Assembly: GCA_003640385.1 (NCBI GenBank)
Contig: RCAB01000503.1
Coordinates: 1-44,045, forward strand
Length of the DNA: 44,045 nt
DNA from: Setaria digitata
Lineage: Eukaryota > Nematoda > Chromadorea > Rhabditida > Setariidae
Reading direction: 5' to 3'
Shown here in pieces: positions 22,876-36,010 of this stretch. Made by a program: the position numbers and the translations under genes. Within the stretch, counting starts at the first letter, position 1. Each line of letters starts with the position of its first letter. Below the pieces are notes generated by a model. It saw nothing but the letters and a program-made list of their open reading frames with translations, was not told the DNA's origin and searched no databases.

Positions 22876-25800
22876 TCACACCATAACATTGCTATTTGCA
22901 CCTATCTGATCCAAAGAATTTTCGTTTCCATTCGCTATCACAGCTTCAATCGTTTCATCAATAGCACTTGATCTGGTCAATTGATTTTTATCACTTAGTA
23001 TCGTTTCAACAATTTCTGATAACGATTCCGTCGTTCCAGCTCTTATTCCGTCAGATGAACTTATTACTGGTAAGGAGAGTTTTTCTTCGCTAGAATGCTC
23101 ATTACTGTAAAAAATATATCATTAAAAGACGAATTAAATAATTGAGACAAATCAGCTAACAGAGTACTTAATATCTTAGAGTCTAAGCATGAATTAGAAT
23201 TTCAATAACCGGGAAATCTAACCAATTATTGAAAGATGAAACAATCCGAAAGGTTGAAGGTGTTACATCTGTTGTTAACTCCGATATTTTCACCGTACTA
23301 CAATCAGCGATGGAAGAACTAGGACCATCATCCAAGTCCACTTGAGCTAATTTTGGCGTAACTCTGAGGTACTGCAATTTGGAATTAGATTTGAAACTTT
23401 GGAAATACCACGAAATTAGGAGCAAATGTGATGAATTCTTTCGAAGGGGTACATATTTAACTGTTGCTATAGTTATATATATATAAAAGCAATACTAGTC
23501 TCAAAAAATTCTTACGTCTCACTGCATGGCTTGAAATATTTACGAAAAATCAAAATGATTCTGCACTGTGTATTTCAAAAAATTTGTACATTTTTGGAAC
23601 GCTTATTTCGTGATGCATTTTCCAAGCGTAAATCCATCGCTTCTTTATATTTCAATTTGTCGATACAGCCATCTTTGAGATCATCATCTTGCAAGCCGTG
23701 GCAGGTACTCAAATGTCGCTTCATATTACCCTATAAGAAATAGAAAAAGATCAACTTCCAAGGAACAAGAATGTCAGAAGTTTTTGAATTCTCTATCAAA
23801 AATCAAATTTTGAAAGTAAAGGATGGATGACTAAAAAAAAGGTCAGATGTAATAAGCATCAAAATATAAGTTATTAAAAATTTCGTAAGAATTCCTGATA
23901 AAAATCTTGATTGCTCAATGTATCTAAGTAAATTCAATAATTTTATAAACTGATACACAAGCTTACTTTAAAATTTAAGTGCTCAGATGCATGTCTAGTT
24001 GAATATAGGGGTTCAATATAGATGAGTGTTACGATCATATGAGCTTATTCAGTGCATTTACAAGTTGCAGCATAAATTAATCCCGAAGCTCTACATCATA
24101 ATTCCTCATTCTCTGATTAGTTTTTTTTTTTTTCCTTATTTTTTACGGACACTCTCTTTTATCAAACCTTGTAAATGGTAGCAAAATCGCATAAAGGGCA
24201 TCGGAATGGATCATCATTACTACGGTCTTTTTTCATATTATATGATTTTGATTTAGCTATTGAATTATGTTCTGCTACAACACCACAACTATCCATCCAC
24301 ACAATTTTCTCACTCATCGGCGTTTCTAGAACATGAGGCTGATAGCTATCCGAATATGTCGATTCACTGCATCCTTCACCAAATTGAAAAGTTTCTGAAC
24401 TGAACTGTTTCAAAGTAGTATCTGGAATATGTTTTTTTTTTTTTTTTTAAGGAACCAGAAAAAATGAAATGAGCTTAAAAAAAATACTAATCTTCTACAA
24501 AATAATTTTTCCCAATTATTCCCCTTCTTTTCCTTATTGCTAACGAAAAATGCAATTCAATAGATATGTTAATTGTTCAAAGTATATAAATACCTTTTCT
24601 TCTAAACTTGCTGCCGTTTCGCGTCGATTTCATACACTGATTTACATGACGTCTGATATTACCCTTAAATTGTTTATAACTATATTAATGAGCATTGGTT
24701 GCAATAATATATTATTATACTGCCGGTGATTGCAAATGAAAATTTTGAAGTTAAGCAAAGAAAATTAATAGACTAAAATTTGCTCATTACCTACCTCAAA
24801 CTACTTCAACTTTTTACAACCATCAACATTTTACAAAAAATCTGGGATAAATCTTTCACCAAAACTTGGGCGCATAATTTATACGAAAATGAACGCTACA
24901 AAAGCACCAAGGAATCTAGGGAAAAAATTTCTTCATTCTAACACCTCATTTGGGAATATAAAACATTGTGTTAACCTGGATCAAAAATAGGTGGTAAGAA
25001 ACATAATACACCAGATCTCTGGGTGAATTCAATGAAACGATTAGGTCAATACTATTAACTAACCACAATCACGAAACTAGCTTGAAGTCGTACTACTGCA
25101 TAATTATGATACGATTAAAGAAAGGAAACTGTACAGAACCACCAAATTACAGAAATATTTCTAACTTCTCTAGAATTAAATTGAATTTTCTAGCCTTACT
25201 GAGATTAAACTTCAAATTTCCAGCATTTCTTGCTTTTAGCTGTAATGGATAACTACGAGCTTCTAGTAAATAGAAAACTGAAAAGCAATATCCTACAGTG
25301 ATTTTGAAAGTCACAGAATACCTCCCACAACATAATCGGTAAATTTCGAAGCTATCACGTTGCATCATTGGTTTCATTCAAGCATTCTATTTATGTAGAC
25401 ATTCTGTAAATGAAATGAAACAGAGAGGAAAATATTTAAAGAAAACACATTCATACTTTGTAATGACTTATAAACCGATCGCAATATGGACAGACGGGAT
25501 CGATACCATTTGATGCAGTAGCATTTCCCGACTCACAGATTCGCATATTTTCAACAAAACCACCCATTTGATCCAAATAATTACGACCTGTAATTAATGG
25601 TTGTCTAGCAGAACGGTGATCCTTGATCAAATTATTCTTGAGTAATTTGTCAACGCAGATAAGGAATTTAATCTAATTCTAATTCAGTAAAGTAAGATAA
25701 GCACTCTTCAATTAATGAATGATTTCAAATCGATATTACCTAATAGTTCAAATAAATGCATTTCAAGAGTACATTATCCTACGTTAAGGTTGTAAAAAAG

Positions 25801-28800
25801 TTGTATAAATTGAAATCTGGAAGACATCTTCGCTCAATTACATAATAATACATGATATTATCAGTTAGGGAAATTTATAATTTTATTTTTATTCAATGAT
25901 TTTTTGAATTTTACAAGAGAAGACTTGCGGGAGAAAAGAAGGAAAAAAGATATGAAAAAAAGAAGGAACAGGTCCTGCAAATTTTCAGTACTTATTACAG
26001 GGCAGAAGTTTGTCTTAAAAATTTTGCGATAACAAAAAAAGCTGATCCATAAAAACTGTATTCTGATGATAAGAAAATGGAAACCGTACATGATGCAAAG
26101 GCACGACCTAACATGACATTTCCGAATTCAGCAAATAAGAGAAAAACATGAAGAAATATGGTATTAAGGATTATAACTAGAATAGACTTGACTCATTTTC
26201 CTTGAAGTAACCTGACTAACGTATCAAATTAATTTTCCTCAAACATAAACTTTTTTCCTTCTTTTTTAGAAGTTCATATGCCATTTTTTTCTTTGCCAAA
26301 TCACACATTTACACACCGATGATTTCTCGACATTTTTCATTACGTCCGATATGCCCAGTAAGAGATCTACGTGATGAGTAAACACCGCGACATGCCATAC
26401 ATGTTATCTGCTTGCTTTCACATCCGTTCACTGTTTCGCCAAAACCTGTCAAAAATTTTTCCTTCTTGGCCTTTTCCCCTGTTATTCTAGTGATAATCTT
26501 ATTTATGATTCTATGAAATCACATCAGCAGATGAAACTACTCTATTATATGAATTAAAATTTAGTTTATAGTAGCTTGTCATCATTTAAACTTAGATTGT
26601 GATTGTAATGAAACGAATTTTTCTTCACGAATATATAAGTCACGACATGATACTGCATCTCACATAAAATTAGTATAATTTGGAAGAACCAACGTGAAAT
26701 TTGAAGGAAGAATTTGATGAATGGAAGCAACCAAATGTATTATGGTTTCCACAGTACATTTGATTGGTTGCATTCGTGGCTGGAATTTGAGGGGAAAGTA
26801 CATTTAGAAATCCCAGAATGACAGAAAAATCAAACATATACCGACATAGTGAATCATAAAAGAGACTTGTAGTCGGCATTTTTAATTGCTTTATTTTTAG
26901 GACCTGTTCCAGAAAAATAACTGAATATAGTAGTTAACCTGTTGATACCGGAGTATGAGTTACTCCTTGACTGGGACCAGCAAGTCGGGACTGTGCAACT
27001 TGATTCATATTTCCGGTACATTTCTCCTGTTGCACATAATTGCTATTCGCAACATTTCCAAGATCGTTATTATTTGGTAATATCACCTCATGTTGCAACT
27101 CTAATCGGTTACCATTGATCAGTCCTTGAGAATTTGCTATGTAATTGTTATCAATTTGAGCTGTATTGCATACCTGATATCTGAAACAAAGTTCCCGGAA
27201 CGAAATTTTAGTCAAAACTCAATTCTCACTAAACAAATCCTTTTATGTGAACGATATCTCACAAATGCAGTAAAATCTGAAATTCCTTGACTTATCAATT
27301 TCATCACAGCATTCATGATCTATATGAAATTACAATATTTGATAACACCTACCTAATATTCGAGCAACTGGGAGATGTTGTATGCACCGGATAACCAAAA
27401 CCATGACTGTCTGTGTTCATTTGCACCTGTAGTTAGAAAGAAAAGTTGATGTTGAAATAAAACCCTTCATAGCCATTAGTTGATGATGTGTACAAATCTT
27501 CAATTCTAGGATTTTTATGATAGCACATATGTAATTCTATTTCGATAAACAGGGAAGCCTTTCCTATAAATGTTTTCACTGCTGATGCTTGTAAACAACA
27601 TTTATAAAAAGATGAATATTCGACACATGAAATGGTTCCAACACTTCTTTGAATGAGAAAACCTACCCGACGAAATGCTTATAGTAATATTACAGTTTTT
27701 GTATATAAAACTTTGTAGAGTTGGAAGTATACAAAAATGCATATATGTGTAAAGATTGGAAAATATGAGGAAATAAAATTACTGCAAAATCATTTGTACT
27801 GCTTGAAAATCTCGTTTGTTCATCCCACACATTCCAGGATAAAGTACTATCAGCCGAAAGCATTGCATACGTTGATGAGAACAATTCTGTTGTGCCTTAA
27901 AATAAATCTAGAAATTTGAGAAACAAATTACGAAACAAAGGGCTTTTGTATCATTTTCTCCAGAAAAAACTGACAGAAACGCGAAAGAAAAGACGACTTT
28001 TCTTAATACGCCAAAAAAAAAAAAAAAAAAAATAGTATTAAAGGAAATTTAATTGCTCAATTTCAATATTTATGAACTAAAGTTCTGACAGCAAAAATTT
28101 AAGAAAAATGAGGTGAATTGGGGATTAAATTCACGTTGAATTTCAGGAACTAAATTTTACATTTCGAAATCTGAAAAAATAGATTGTTTAAATGAATAAA
28201 AAACAAAACCGACAAAATATTCAATCAAAATTCTATTACTTCCCAAGTTAATCAATACTTAAAACCCACTTTTATTCTTCCAAATTCTAAATTCCTTGCA
28301 AGTTTTCAAAATTAAAAAAAAAAAACTTTTCCAGAAAAGTGATCTATTGTAGCTGTCAGATTTTAGTCTCCACCAGAAAACGAACCATCCGGACGATTAA
28401 GTGTTCGACATTTTTGGAATTTATCGCAAATTATGATATATGTTATCAAATCAGTTTTACCGATAACTTTTATGATTTGATCATTTTTGATTGGCTGAAA
28501 AAGGACCAAATGGTACCCCATTCTGCACAAGAGATGGAAAAAACATGAAGTCCAACATCCTTCGGACATCTGCCATTGTAAAATCAGAATAGTTATCAGG
28601 TTAATTACCTGAGTGATCACTTAATGCGATAGCTGGTTAATGATTAATTTTTTTTTAATTTTTCACGGTTAATTTTTTCTTTCGAAAACGTATTTATATT
28701 AATTCTCCGGAAACATATACAGTCGCGTCATATTTGTAAAACTAAGCATGGAGCCAATCAATTTTTGGGTATTATAATAAAGGTAAATTAACCATTCAAA

Positions 28801-29629
28801 TCATTGTTGGTATCCAAAATTCCCAGAGGATTTGATGGCATTGATGTTTGCATGCCATAACCGGCCAACGACATATAATCAAGGGTCGACTAAAATAGAA
28901 GATATTTTAATTTGGTCAAGGGAAACAGTAATTTTTTCATTTAAATCAACGTTGGTGTAAAAAAAAAGAAAGATAAAAAAGACTTATTTCACTTGCAATT
29001 ATTAAAATCACTTCTAATAGACAACTTTGTCCAAATTTTAGAAACATAAAGCCGTCTGTCACATAACTGAAGAAAAACTTAAAAAACATAGGACTTGAAG
29101 ACTCCAAAAAATAAATTTTTCTTTTTGATTTCACAAAAATTTTACACGCAATAGTTTACATCGAGAATTGATCTGGAAAAAAATTAGCTATCACTTGCTC
29201 TAGTGCATAAAGTGTTAAATTTTTGGAAAATTAAAATACTAAAAGATCGAAATATTAGGTGGAGCTAAAAATTTTTGTAAAAGAGGAAAAAATCAAAACC
29301 AAAAGAAAGTATCAATTTACCAAATTTTTGTTGTCATCAGCTCTGAACTGGTTCTGTGATGTTGTTGGTGTAGTCTCTGCCGGTGGCGCTAATGGCGGTG
29401 TTGGTGGTAATGGTAGTGGTGGAGGTGCTGCTGGTCGTGATGGTGGAGGTATGAATGGTGCAGCTAATATTACTGTCGAATTATCAAAATTTCGACTATT
29501 TAAATGATGTGTTGAGCAATTTTCGTAATCGGTGGATCCATTACCCGAACCCACATTATTAGCTGTTGATAGAAGTTGGCGAAGCATCGATGGAGAGAAC
29601 TGTTTCAATGCAAAGATATCCTGAAACAT
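22876..29629 (-). CDS. Proline-rich protein with three atypical C2H2/C2HC zinc fingers
   Basis: Exons, from the 5' end: 29629-29321, 28889-28793, 28569-28517, 27426-27353, 27180-26939, 26445-26317, 25587-25457, 24663-24594, 24421-24168, 23730-23590, 23371-23223 and 23104-22876 (TGA). Phases close throughout; 625 residues. Residues 55-90 are Pro-rich (APFIPPPSRPAAPPPLPLPP). Finger 1 is C274/C277/H290/C297 (CMACRGVYSSRRSLTGHIG). Finger 2 is C334/C337/H351/C355. Finger 3 is C443/C446/H459/H464 (FRCPLCDFATIYK then GNMKRHLSTCH). Widely spaced fingers and long Ser/Asn/Gln-rich links suggest a nuclear regulator, which is inference. I do not recognise the ortholog. The start is uncertain: the Met at 29629 lies within a TTTCAG acceptor context at 29620, so an upstream exon may exist. 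The small exon 28569-28517 has a non-consensus donor (GTACCA) and is the weakest piece. Confidence 0.78.
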
Positions 29630-30627
29630 CCGGAAGTTTTCTTGACGCGGAAAGAGAAAATGAAAAAATACGATGCATTCAAATCCATCTATTTATGTTA
29701 TCGGTGCAACAAAATTACTCATTACTACTTACTTTTCCTTTATCTTATCATAAAAGGCCAAAAGTGAACGTCGCAAGCAACTTACACTGCAATCATTTAT
29801 ATTGGAAAAGAATTAGTGATATAAAAATAATGCTAAAAACGGGAAAACAATCAATTTAAAGTTGTTCAAATTTCAGGCACAAACTGACGGCGAAAAACAC
29901 CTTGTGCGGTAAAAGGAAATGATTAAATTGATTAGGTGAGAATGGAGGGCGATGCTCGGGTCAGTGAAAATTAGGAAAATATGAGGACCTAAGCAATAGA
30001 ATCGAACTTTTGTAAGCAAATGGGAGAGATACTTGTGAAAAAGTGCTCCTGATGTTGCAATTGCAAAACTGTAAAATGTTCGAAGGGAATTAGAATCAGT
30101 GAAAATGAATTCGGGCAACGGATGAAAAATGATTGGATTAGTAAACTTGATGGATAATGAAATGACCGACTGCTATAGTGCTTTCCACTGAAAATACTGG
30201 TATAATTTTTGTATACAAATAAATGAACAAAAGAACTCAAGCAAAAAAAATATATGGAAAGAAAAATGGAAGTGAAATTCTGAGTGTTTTTTAAATGGAC
30301 AAAAAGGGAAAAAGATGAATTAATTATGATAGCAGCGATAATAAATGGTGATAAATAATAATGACAAAACAAAAACTGGTAAATGAGAAAAAATTCACGA
30401 CGCTAAGGACTGCTTTTGGCAACTCTCTTATAGGAACCTTTATTTCGAGCATATCAATCTGTGTTTAAATTAACAGAACAGACTGGATAAAATAGGTAAT
30501 GTCAGTAGCAGTAATTCTATTCCAATTTACTTAATTTTATTTTTAGCCTCCTACGATATTGTACTCACAACAAGTATTTCATCGAGTTTTTTTCGTCTCT
30601 TTCGATGCTTCAGAAACAAAAAAAATT

Positions 30628-30873
30628 CTATGCTCCAAAAGCAAAAAAACCGCAACACTCAACATGATCAGTCATCATGAGTGATAAGTGATAACGATGT
30701 AAATGCATCAACTGTTCATATGCAGGATCCCGAAATATCAAATAATTTAAATGATTTTGTTTCATGCGCAGTATAAGTTCTAACTGTTCGAAACTTCCCA
30801 CTACGCAAAAGCCACTGCTAATGAATAAGATCAACGGGGGCTTATTTACTCGGCAAGAATGAGCGATTTTCAT
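30628..30873 (-). CDS. Uncharacterised 81-codon ORF, possible upstream exon
   Basis: The ORF starts at ATG 30873 and stops at TAG 30628. It reads MKIAHSCRVNKPPLILFISS and continues through RDPAYEQLMHLHRYHLS. Codon choice and residue mix look coding, unlike neighbouring AT-rich ORFs. A CCATTGACAG acceptor lies about 50 bases upstream. A GTTGAG donor in phase 0 within it (after residues MMTDH) would splice onto 29620 of the zinc-finger gene. It may therefore be an independent small gene, the first exon of that gene, or chance. No family is recognised. Confidence 0.3.
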   Translation of the reverse strand: MKIAHSCRVNKPPLILFISSGFCVVGSFEQLELILRMKQNHLNYLIFRDPAYEQLMHLHRYHLSLMMTDHVECCGFFAFGA

Positions 30874-31267
30874 CGCTGTCGTATTTCGCTCACATTATTC
30901 GTGTAATTTAAATATAAACTGTCAATGGATAAAAGGTAGAGGAAAAGATAAACAGCTGCCGATTTGAGTAAGCACTGCTTCAAATATTATCAACATGGTG
31001 ATAATAGAATGAGGGAAGTGATATCAGCTCTTATCACTCAACAAATCCACTTCTTCCTTCTCTACTCCAACTGTCACCTTTCATGTTTACATATGTATAA
31101 AATGAACTAATTTCAACAAATTCAAATCAGTTCGGGCCGATTTCAAAAGCAATCAGAAATTGGGGTATCTACTGGTTGTTGAAGTAAATGGCAGTAGTAC
31201 TGTCAGCTGTGATGATGGATGAAGAAGGAGGCCATCACCCTTCTCTACATACATCCAGCACCCTGCT

Positions 31268-31299
31268 ACACACACAGACAGACAGACACACACACACAC
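31268..31299. repeat. (CA)n/(GACA)n microsatellite
   Basis: CA copies, then GACA copies, then CA copies again. It is a short compound repeat of the same kind, on the opposite strand, as the TG/TCTG repeat at about 11.4 kb. Confidence 0.88.
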
Positions 31300-31633
31300 G
31301 TAGTGTATATAATGTGTACATCTGTCTATACGATAATAAATATACGGAAATAATTGTAGGGGCAGGGTGTCTGCAGGACAGCTGCGACAGGTCAACCACC
31401 GAAGCGCCGTGCAGCGGCGGTGTTGTAGTAGTGGAAGGAAGGAACAATAAGGGCGGTAGGTGACGCTGCGGTGAAATACACCCTCCCTCCGTAACAAAAC
31501 CACTGAACTAATTTATTTGTTTGAACGGATGGACGCAAAAGAGGGCATAGTTGTGGGTGGTGTAATGATATCCGTTGAGTTCGTGGTTATTGCTTTGTAT
31601 CGATGTAAAATCTATTAAATTAACAGCACAGTA

Positions 31634-31651
31634 GCAGCAGCAGCAGCAGCA
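31634..31651. repeat. Short CAG repeat
   Basis: About six GCA/CAG units in sequence with no supported coding frame. Confidence 0.8.
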
Positions 31652-33606
31652 CAGTTAGCAGCCCATCTACTCCTGTTTGATCAGTGGGATCAGAAAGTAT
31701 GGCTCATGTCCTTGGCTCTTAATCATTTCTGTCTTCACTGGCCTCAATTCTTGCTTAATTATGGTCATTTAATATGAGAGGAATTGATACAAAGCGAGTC
31801 TTGTCTCATATGGAAGTGGCAAATGACTAGTGCTACCGCTTGATAGATTAATGACGAGGATGACACCGGTCGACGGTCATGACCACATCAGGACATCGAC
31901 ATCATCCATCGTCATAGTAATCAGTCACAACCGGTCCACTTGTTCACTTTTTGCAGTCAACAGAAATGCTCACCCGCTGCCCGTTGAATTCCATACTAAA
32001 TGGAATACTTTTACCGCTCGTAGCTGGAAAAGGAGTAAACTCTTCTCTTTCACATAACTCTCTTCCGTGTGATATCCCAGCACCCATTTGTAGTGGTTAA
32101 TTAACAATTTCCGCTTAACTGTCAGTTTACACTCACTCGATCTTCACTGTCCAACTAATTCACTGTCGGTTGACAGTATTCACATTTAACTTGCTGGGTA
32201 TTCCGAGAACAATATCGCGCTGTATCAAGACAATTTAAAATCTGAAATATGTGCTTTGTTCGAAAAAAAATTCACCGGTCAATAAGCACTGCTCCTCAAC
32301 TCGGCCATTTTCTCCAACTAATTAAACTCAACATTTCTCGAGGAGAGAAAATGTTTCGAGGAAGAAATGGCTGAAAGGAGTCGAATGAAAAGGACTTAAT
32401 AAAGTTAATTATTTATTCAATAAAATTATGTCGGAAAAAATAAAATGAGGGGATATCGGAAGTGAAACTACTAGAGATCCATTAAAGTAATAAATGGAAG
32501 CACATAATGCAGCCTTCATATGCCATAACATCCAAAGGAATCTTATAAATCTAGTTACGAAACTTAAGACTGCAAAAACGGTAAAAATCACACTCCAAAG
32601 CTAACATTTGAAAAAGATCAACACCGGACGCCTCAGCAACATATATCTCAATCGACTCCCAGCTAGTTTAGATTTACGCGAAATTATGATCCATTAATAC
32701 TTATAAATTCTACAAGGAAATTAAAAATAAAAAAAAGATTAAGATATCTCGGATATCCATTAAGTAGCACTTTTCTTAAAATGTAAACTAAAATTGAAAC
32801 AAAGATAAATGAAAAATACTAGGATTTTAACTGACATGGCAACAAAAGAAGCCGTTTCTAGTACAGACTTACTGGAACTTCTGAAATATTCTCAAATTTC
32901 ATTCCTCCCACCTCGCCTCTTCTTTTCTGTGGAATCACCCTTCCCAGTAATTGGCTATACCTTATTTTTGCTGTAATAATTTTAATCAAATGGAAAAGAC
33001 AACATGCTGTGCCCCCATTCCAATAGGAAAACAAATTGTAACATCGATATCCCAAAATGTTTCTGAGCAAATAATATGAAACTCGTTCATTCATCGTAGA
33101 ATAAATCACCATGTGAAATCATTAAAGTGCTTTGACAATATTACCCCGTTAAGGAACATATTTTGACTTCATACAGAAACAGCAACAGTAGCAACAACAA
33201 CAACAAAAATTGCTAAAGTAAGAGAAAATTATTCACGGAAAGAATTTCAATATAGATAGCTGTGTACCAGTGTCAAGCGATCCATAACGTCGCCCTACAC
33301 AATGACAGATCAATCTAACAGGCACTGTATAGATGAGAATAGTTAGAAAAAGGCAAACTCGACAAAATTATAAGCTAAATAAATAACTGTAAGACAGTTA
33401 TAGTAGAATAAGTAAGAAGACCAAGTATGAATGACTCTTTAAATTATGCATTACTACTAGTCAAGTTTGCGTTATGCTGCTACTTCATCATTAATGAGAA
33501 AATACAGCTTACAAAAAAAAAATTTATAACTGAAAAGCCTCAATACTATCTCTTTTTCCTAAAAAAAAAAATTCTAGAAAAGGAAGAGAATATCATCCAT
33601 CATAAA

Positions 33607-35201
33607 CTATTCAAGTTCGAGATCATCGCTGATTTCAATAGTATTCGGCGCTGTAATCGCTGCTGAGCCATCATCATTTTCAGCTCCAGCACGTGAACGT
33701 TCATTTGGCCCCACATGATCACCGAACATCCGCATTAGACGCTGGATATATTACAAAAATAAAAATTAACAAATCGCAAAAAAAAAATAAACGATTTACT
33801 CGATGAATTCATGTCATCTTTGATGCTGAGTTGTTCTGAATTCGGACTGCTTACAAGTGTTAATTTTCTGTAATGGTTACTCCTAGCATATCATTTAGCT
33901 AAAAAGTACACAGGTGGTTTTCACTAAGAAAACATGATTAGAAGACTAATTTTGAAGAGAAAATGCCCAAGACTGTAAAAAACAAGGAAATACCATAAAA
34001 ATTAATTTCTTTCGCGATACAAGTTTCACGACTATAGTCGCATATTTATCAGATTTCTCGTTTCATTTTGAAGCTTGAGTAAAAAAAGAAATTAAAGAAT
34101 AATTTGATCTTACAACTTTAGCTTCCGGCAGCTTCTGGACCAAAAGAGCAAAATGTTCACTCGGTAAAGTTTGCTGGAAAATCTGTATTAACTGTGATGG
34201 TTGACCGCAGAGAGTGATTGCATTACATAAGTGTTCAATGCCGTCGTCAATGTGTCCTAAAAATTGAATAAAGATATATGCGGAATATAAGTGGTGAACA
34301 ATTAATATAAAATATAACTTAGGTTTAATTTAATCCAAATTCCGCCATGAACTTTCGCAGTTAAAATACTTTTTGAAAGTTTCAAAAACGGAGGAAAAGC
34401 TTAACGAGCAAAGATCAGAATTGGAAAGGATTTCGTAATCAAGAACAGGAAACGGATTTCTTCTACTTATTAGAAATAAAACAATCAAGAATCAATAGTA
34501 ATCAGAATAAAAAAATATAAATAACAGAATGCCTCAGTGCAATTCAAGATGCAGTCGACTGGCTCTACTGAGAAACGCTCTAAACAAAATTAAAAAGAAA
34601 AAAAGATACTTGCAAGAACAGCAGGTGTTCTATTAATATATAACACTTTATTTCTTATGATATCTAAATGAAAAAAAGTACCATCTGCTAAAAGTTCTTC
34701 GCCTAACTGCACTTCTTGCAAGAAAAATGCCTGCATTTCAGTGGCATTATGTGGATTTGGCAAACTCGTCGGCTGCTTCTTCTTTGCTGCAGCACGACGT
34801 TCTGAAGCGAATAACTCTATATGAATTATACTTTATTAAGACAGTAATTTGACAATTTATAATTTCATTTTTCAAAAGAGTCCTCTGCCATAATTTGAAT
34901 AAAGACTTTACGGTATTTGTTTATAATTGATGAATGTTTATTTTTTTTTTCTTTTTCGCACTCCATTAAACAAAAATACGGTGAAGTCACTGCAAAAGAA
35001 GGAATCTGGGAAGTAGAAATTTGTGTAATTTATAACAAAATATTACTTACGTTCACGTATTTTTTGCTTGTAATCAGGTGCTGAACGCCTTTTATGATCG
35101 AAATAAATGCAGTAACCAATAAATGCGGCAGCAGCAATACCTGCTGCCGTGACAATTCGCTGCCGTGAAAAAGCACTTGATAAGAATGATTCACTCCCCA
35201 T
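33607..35201 (-). CDS. tomm-20: Mitochondrial import receptor subunit TOM20
   Basis: Exons, from the 5' end: 35201-35051, 34801-34682, 34256-34114 and 33741-33607 (TAG). All phases close; 182 residues, close to the family's usual length. Residues 16-34 form the N-terminal membrane anchor, followed by YCIYFDHKRRSAPDYKQKIR, the hallmark junction of animal TOM20. Residues 75-140 form the single TPR-like receptor domain (FFLQEVQLGEELLADG, then EHLCNAITLCGQPSQLIQIF). The C-terminus is acidic (EISDDLELE). TOM20 sits in the outer mitochondrial membrane and binds the amphipathic presequences of imported proteins, passing them to the TOM pore. The conserved start and complete domain make this the most certain gene in the window. 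Confidence 0.97.
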
Positions 35202-35224
35202 CGTTATCTCGAAAGATATGACCT
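35202..35224 (-). promoter_or_regulatory. Likely trans-splice acceptor of TOM20
   Basis: TTCTGCATTTTAG ends 21 bases before the TOM20 ATG, with no upstream coding exon visible. This fits spliced-leader addition or a 5' UTR intron. Confidence 0.45.
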
Positions 35225-35265
35225 AAAATGCAGAATAACAAATAAAAGGCGTGGGAAAGGATATG

Positions 35266-35291
35266 ATAATAATAATAATAATAATAATAAA
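35266..35291. repeat. (TAA)n microsatellite
   Basis: Eight to nine TAA units about 45 bases upstream of the TOM20 5' splice acceptor. Confidence 0.9.
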
Positions 35292-35689
35292 GAAACGAAA
35301 CAGCGAAAATAAAATATAAGAAACGACGTCTCCAGAAGTTAACAATAATGTCCAGGAACAGAATCAAAAGAACGAAATACATTCTGCACAAATAAGAGTA
35401 AACTCTCTCACAATATAAATATAAAATTCGGTCTTAATCAGTCATAAATTTCTCACACCGAAAAGGAAAATGTCTGGTTCGAGGTACAAAATTCGAGTAT
35501 GTCATAGATTAAGACTCTGACTTCACTACAAATATTGATCAGAAAGATTATGAAAGAACATGGAAGCAATTTTCGGAAGTTAGGAAAGAGGACTCGAGAA
35601 ACTTTATAATGAGAATGAATGAAGAACTCAGGTATTGAAGAGAACAATAAGTAAAAATAAGGAACTGAAACAAAAAGTCAAATCGAGGA

Positions 35690-36010
35690 TGACCACTAAC
35701 TGCAAAAACCCCGAAAAAGTTAATTGCCCTTGAAGGCCACAGGCTTTTCAGAAGTCCTGAAACTCCGCATATCCTCGGCTTCATCCTAAAACGAGGCTAT
35801 TTCATACGGGAAGTCCAAATACCACGAGCGAAATCCTTCTCCTCCTTCGTTCGACACTCCCTCTCAAGGTAAATTCTCCCAAATACCAACTTTCCTCATT
35901 TAAAGCCACAGGTCCATGTTTTACCATTTCCCGGCCCCGGCCCTCTACCTTAGATTTGGGTAAAAGCTTTCTTTCTCTTTGGGTTGGAATGGAGTGTCCT
36001 GTCATTCATT
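35690..36010. other. C-rich compositional island, origin unknown
   Basis: The plus strand is clearly richer in C than the rest of the gap, with words such as CATTTCCCGGCCCCGGCCCT. The minus strand has an Arg/Glu-rich open frame of 67 codons (35802-36005) but no splice structure or recognised domain. It could be a degraded dispersed repeat, a pseudogene or a noncoding RNA. Confidence 0.3.

Larger units (their letters stand above)
30874..33606. other. Intergenic with GC-richer promoter-like stretch
   Basis: From about 31.15 to 32.2 kb the DNA is GC-richer than its flanks, with no spliced gene that I can support on either strand. It lies upstream of the zinc-finger gene and may be its promoter or 5' UTR. 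The rest, 32.2-33.6 kb, is AT-rich and should include the TOM20 3' UTR. Confidence 0.4.

Noticed and set aside
29259..29507. Gly-rich plus-strand ORF
   Set aside because: It is the reverse of the proline-rich exon of the zinc-finger gene.
31153..31503. ORFs on both strands over the CA/GACA repeat
   Set aside because: They include translated microsatellite (Val-Cys or Thr-His repeats) and have no domain or splice support.
35802..36005. Arg/Glu-rich minus-strand ORF of 67 codons
   Set aside because: No domain, no paired splice sites, and it is explained by local C-rich composition; kept only as a compositional finding.
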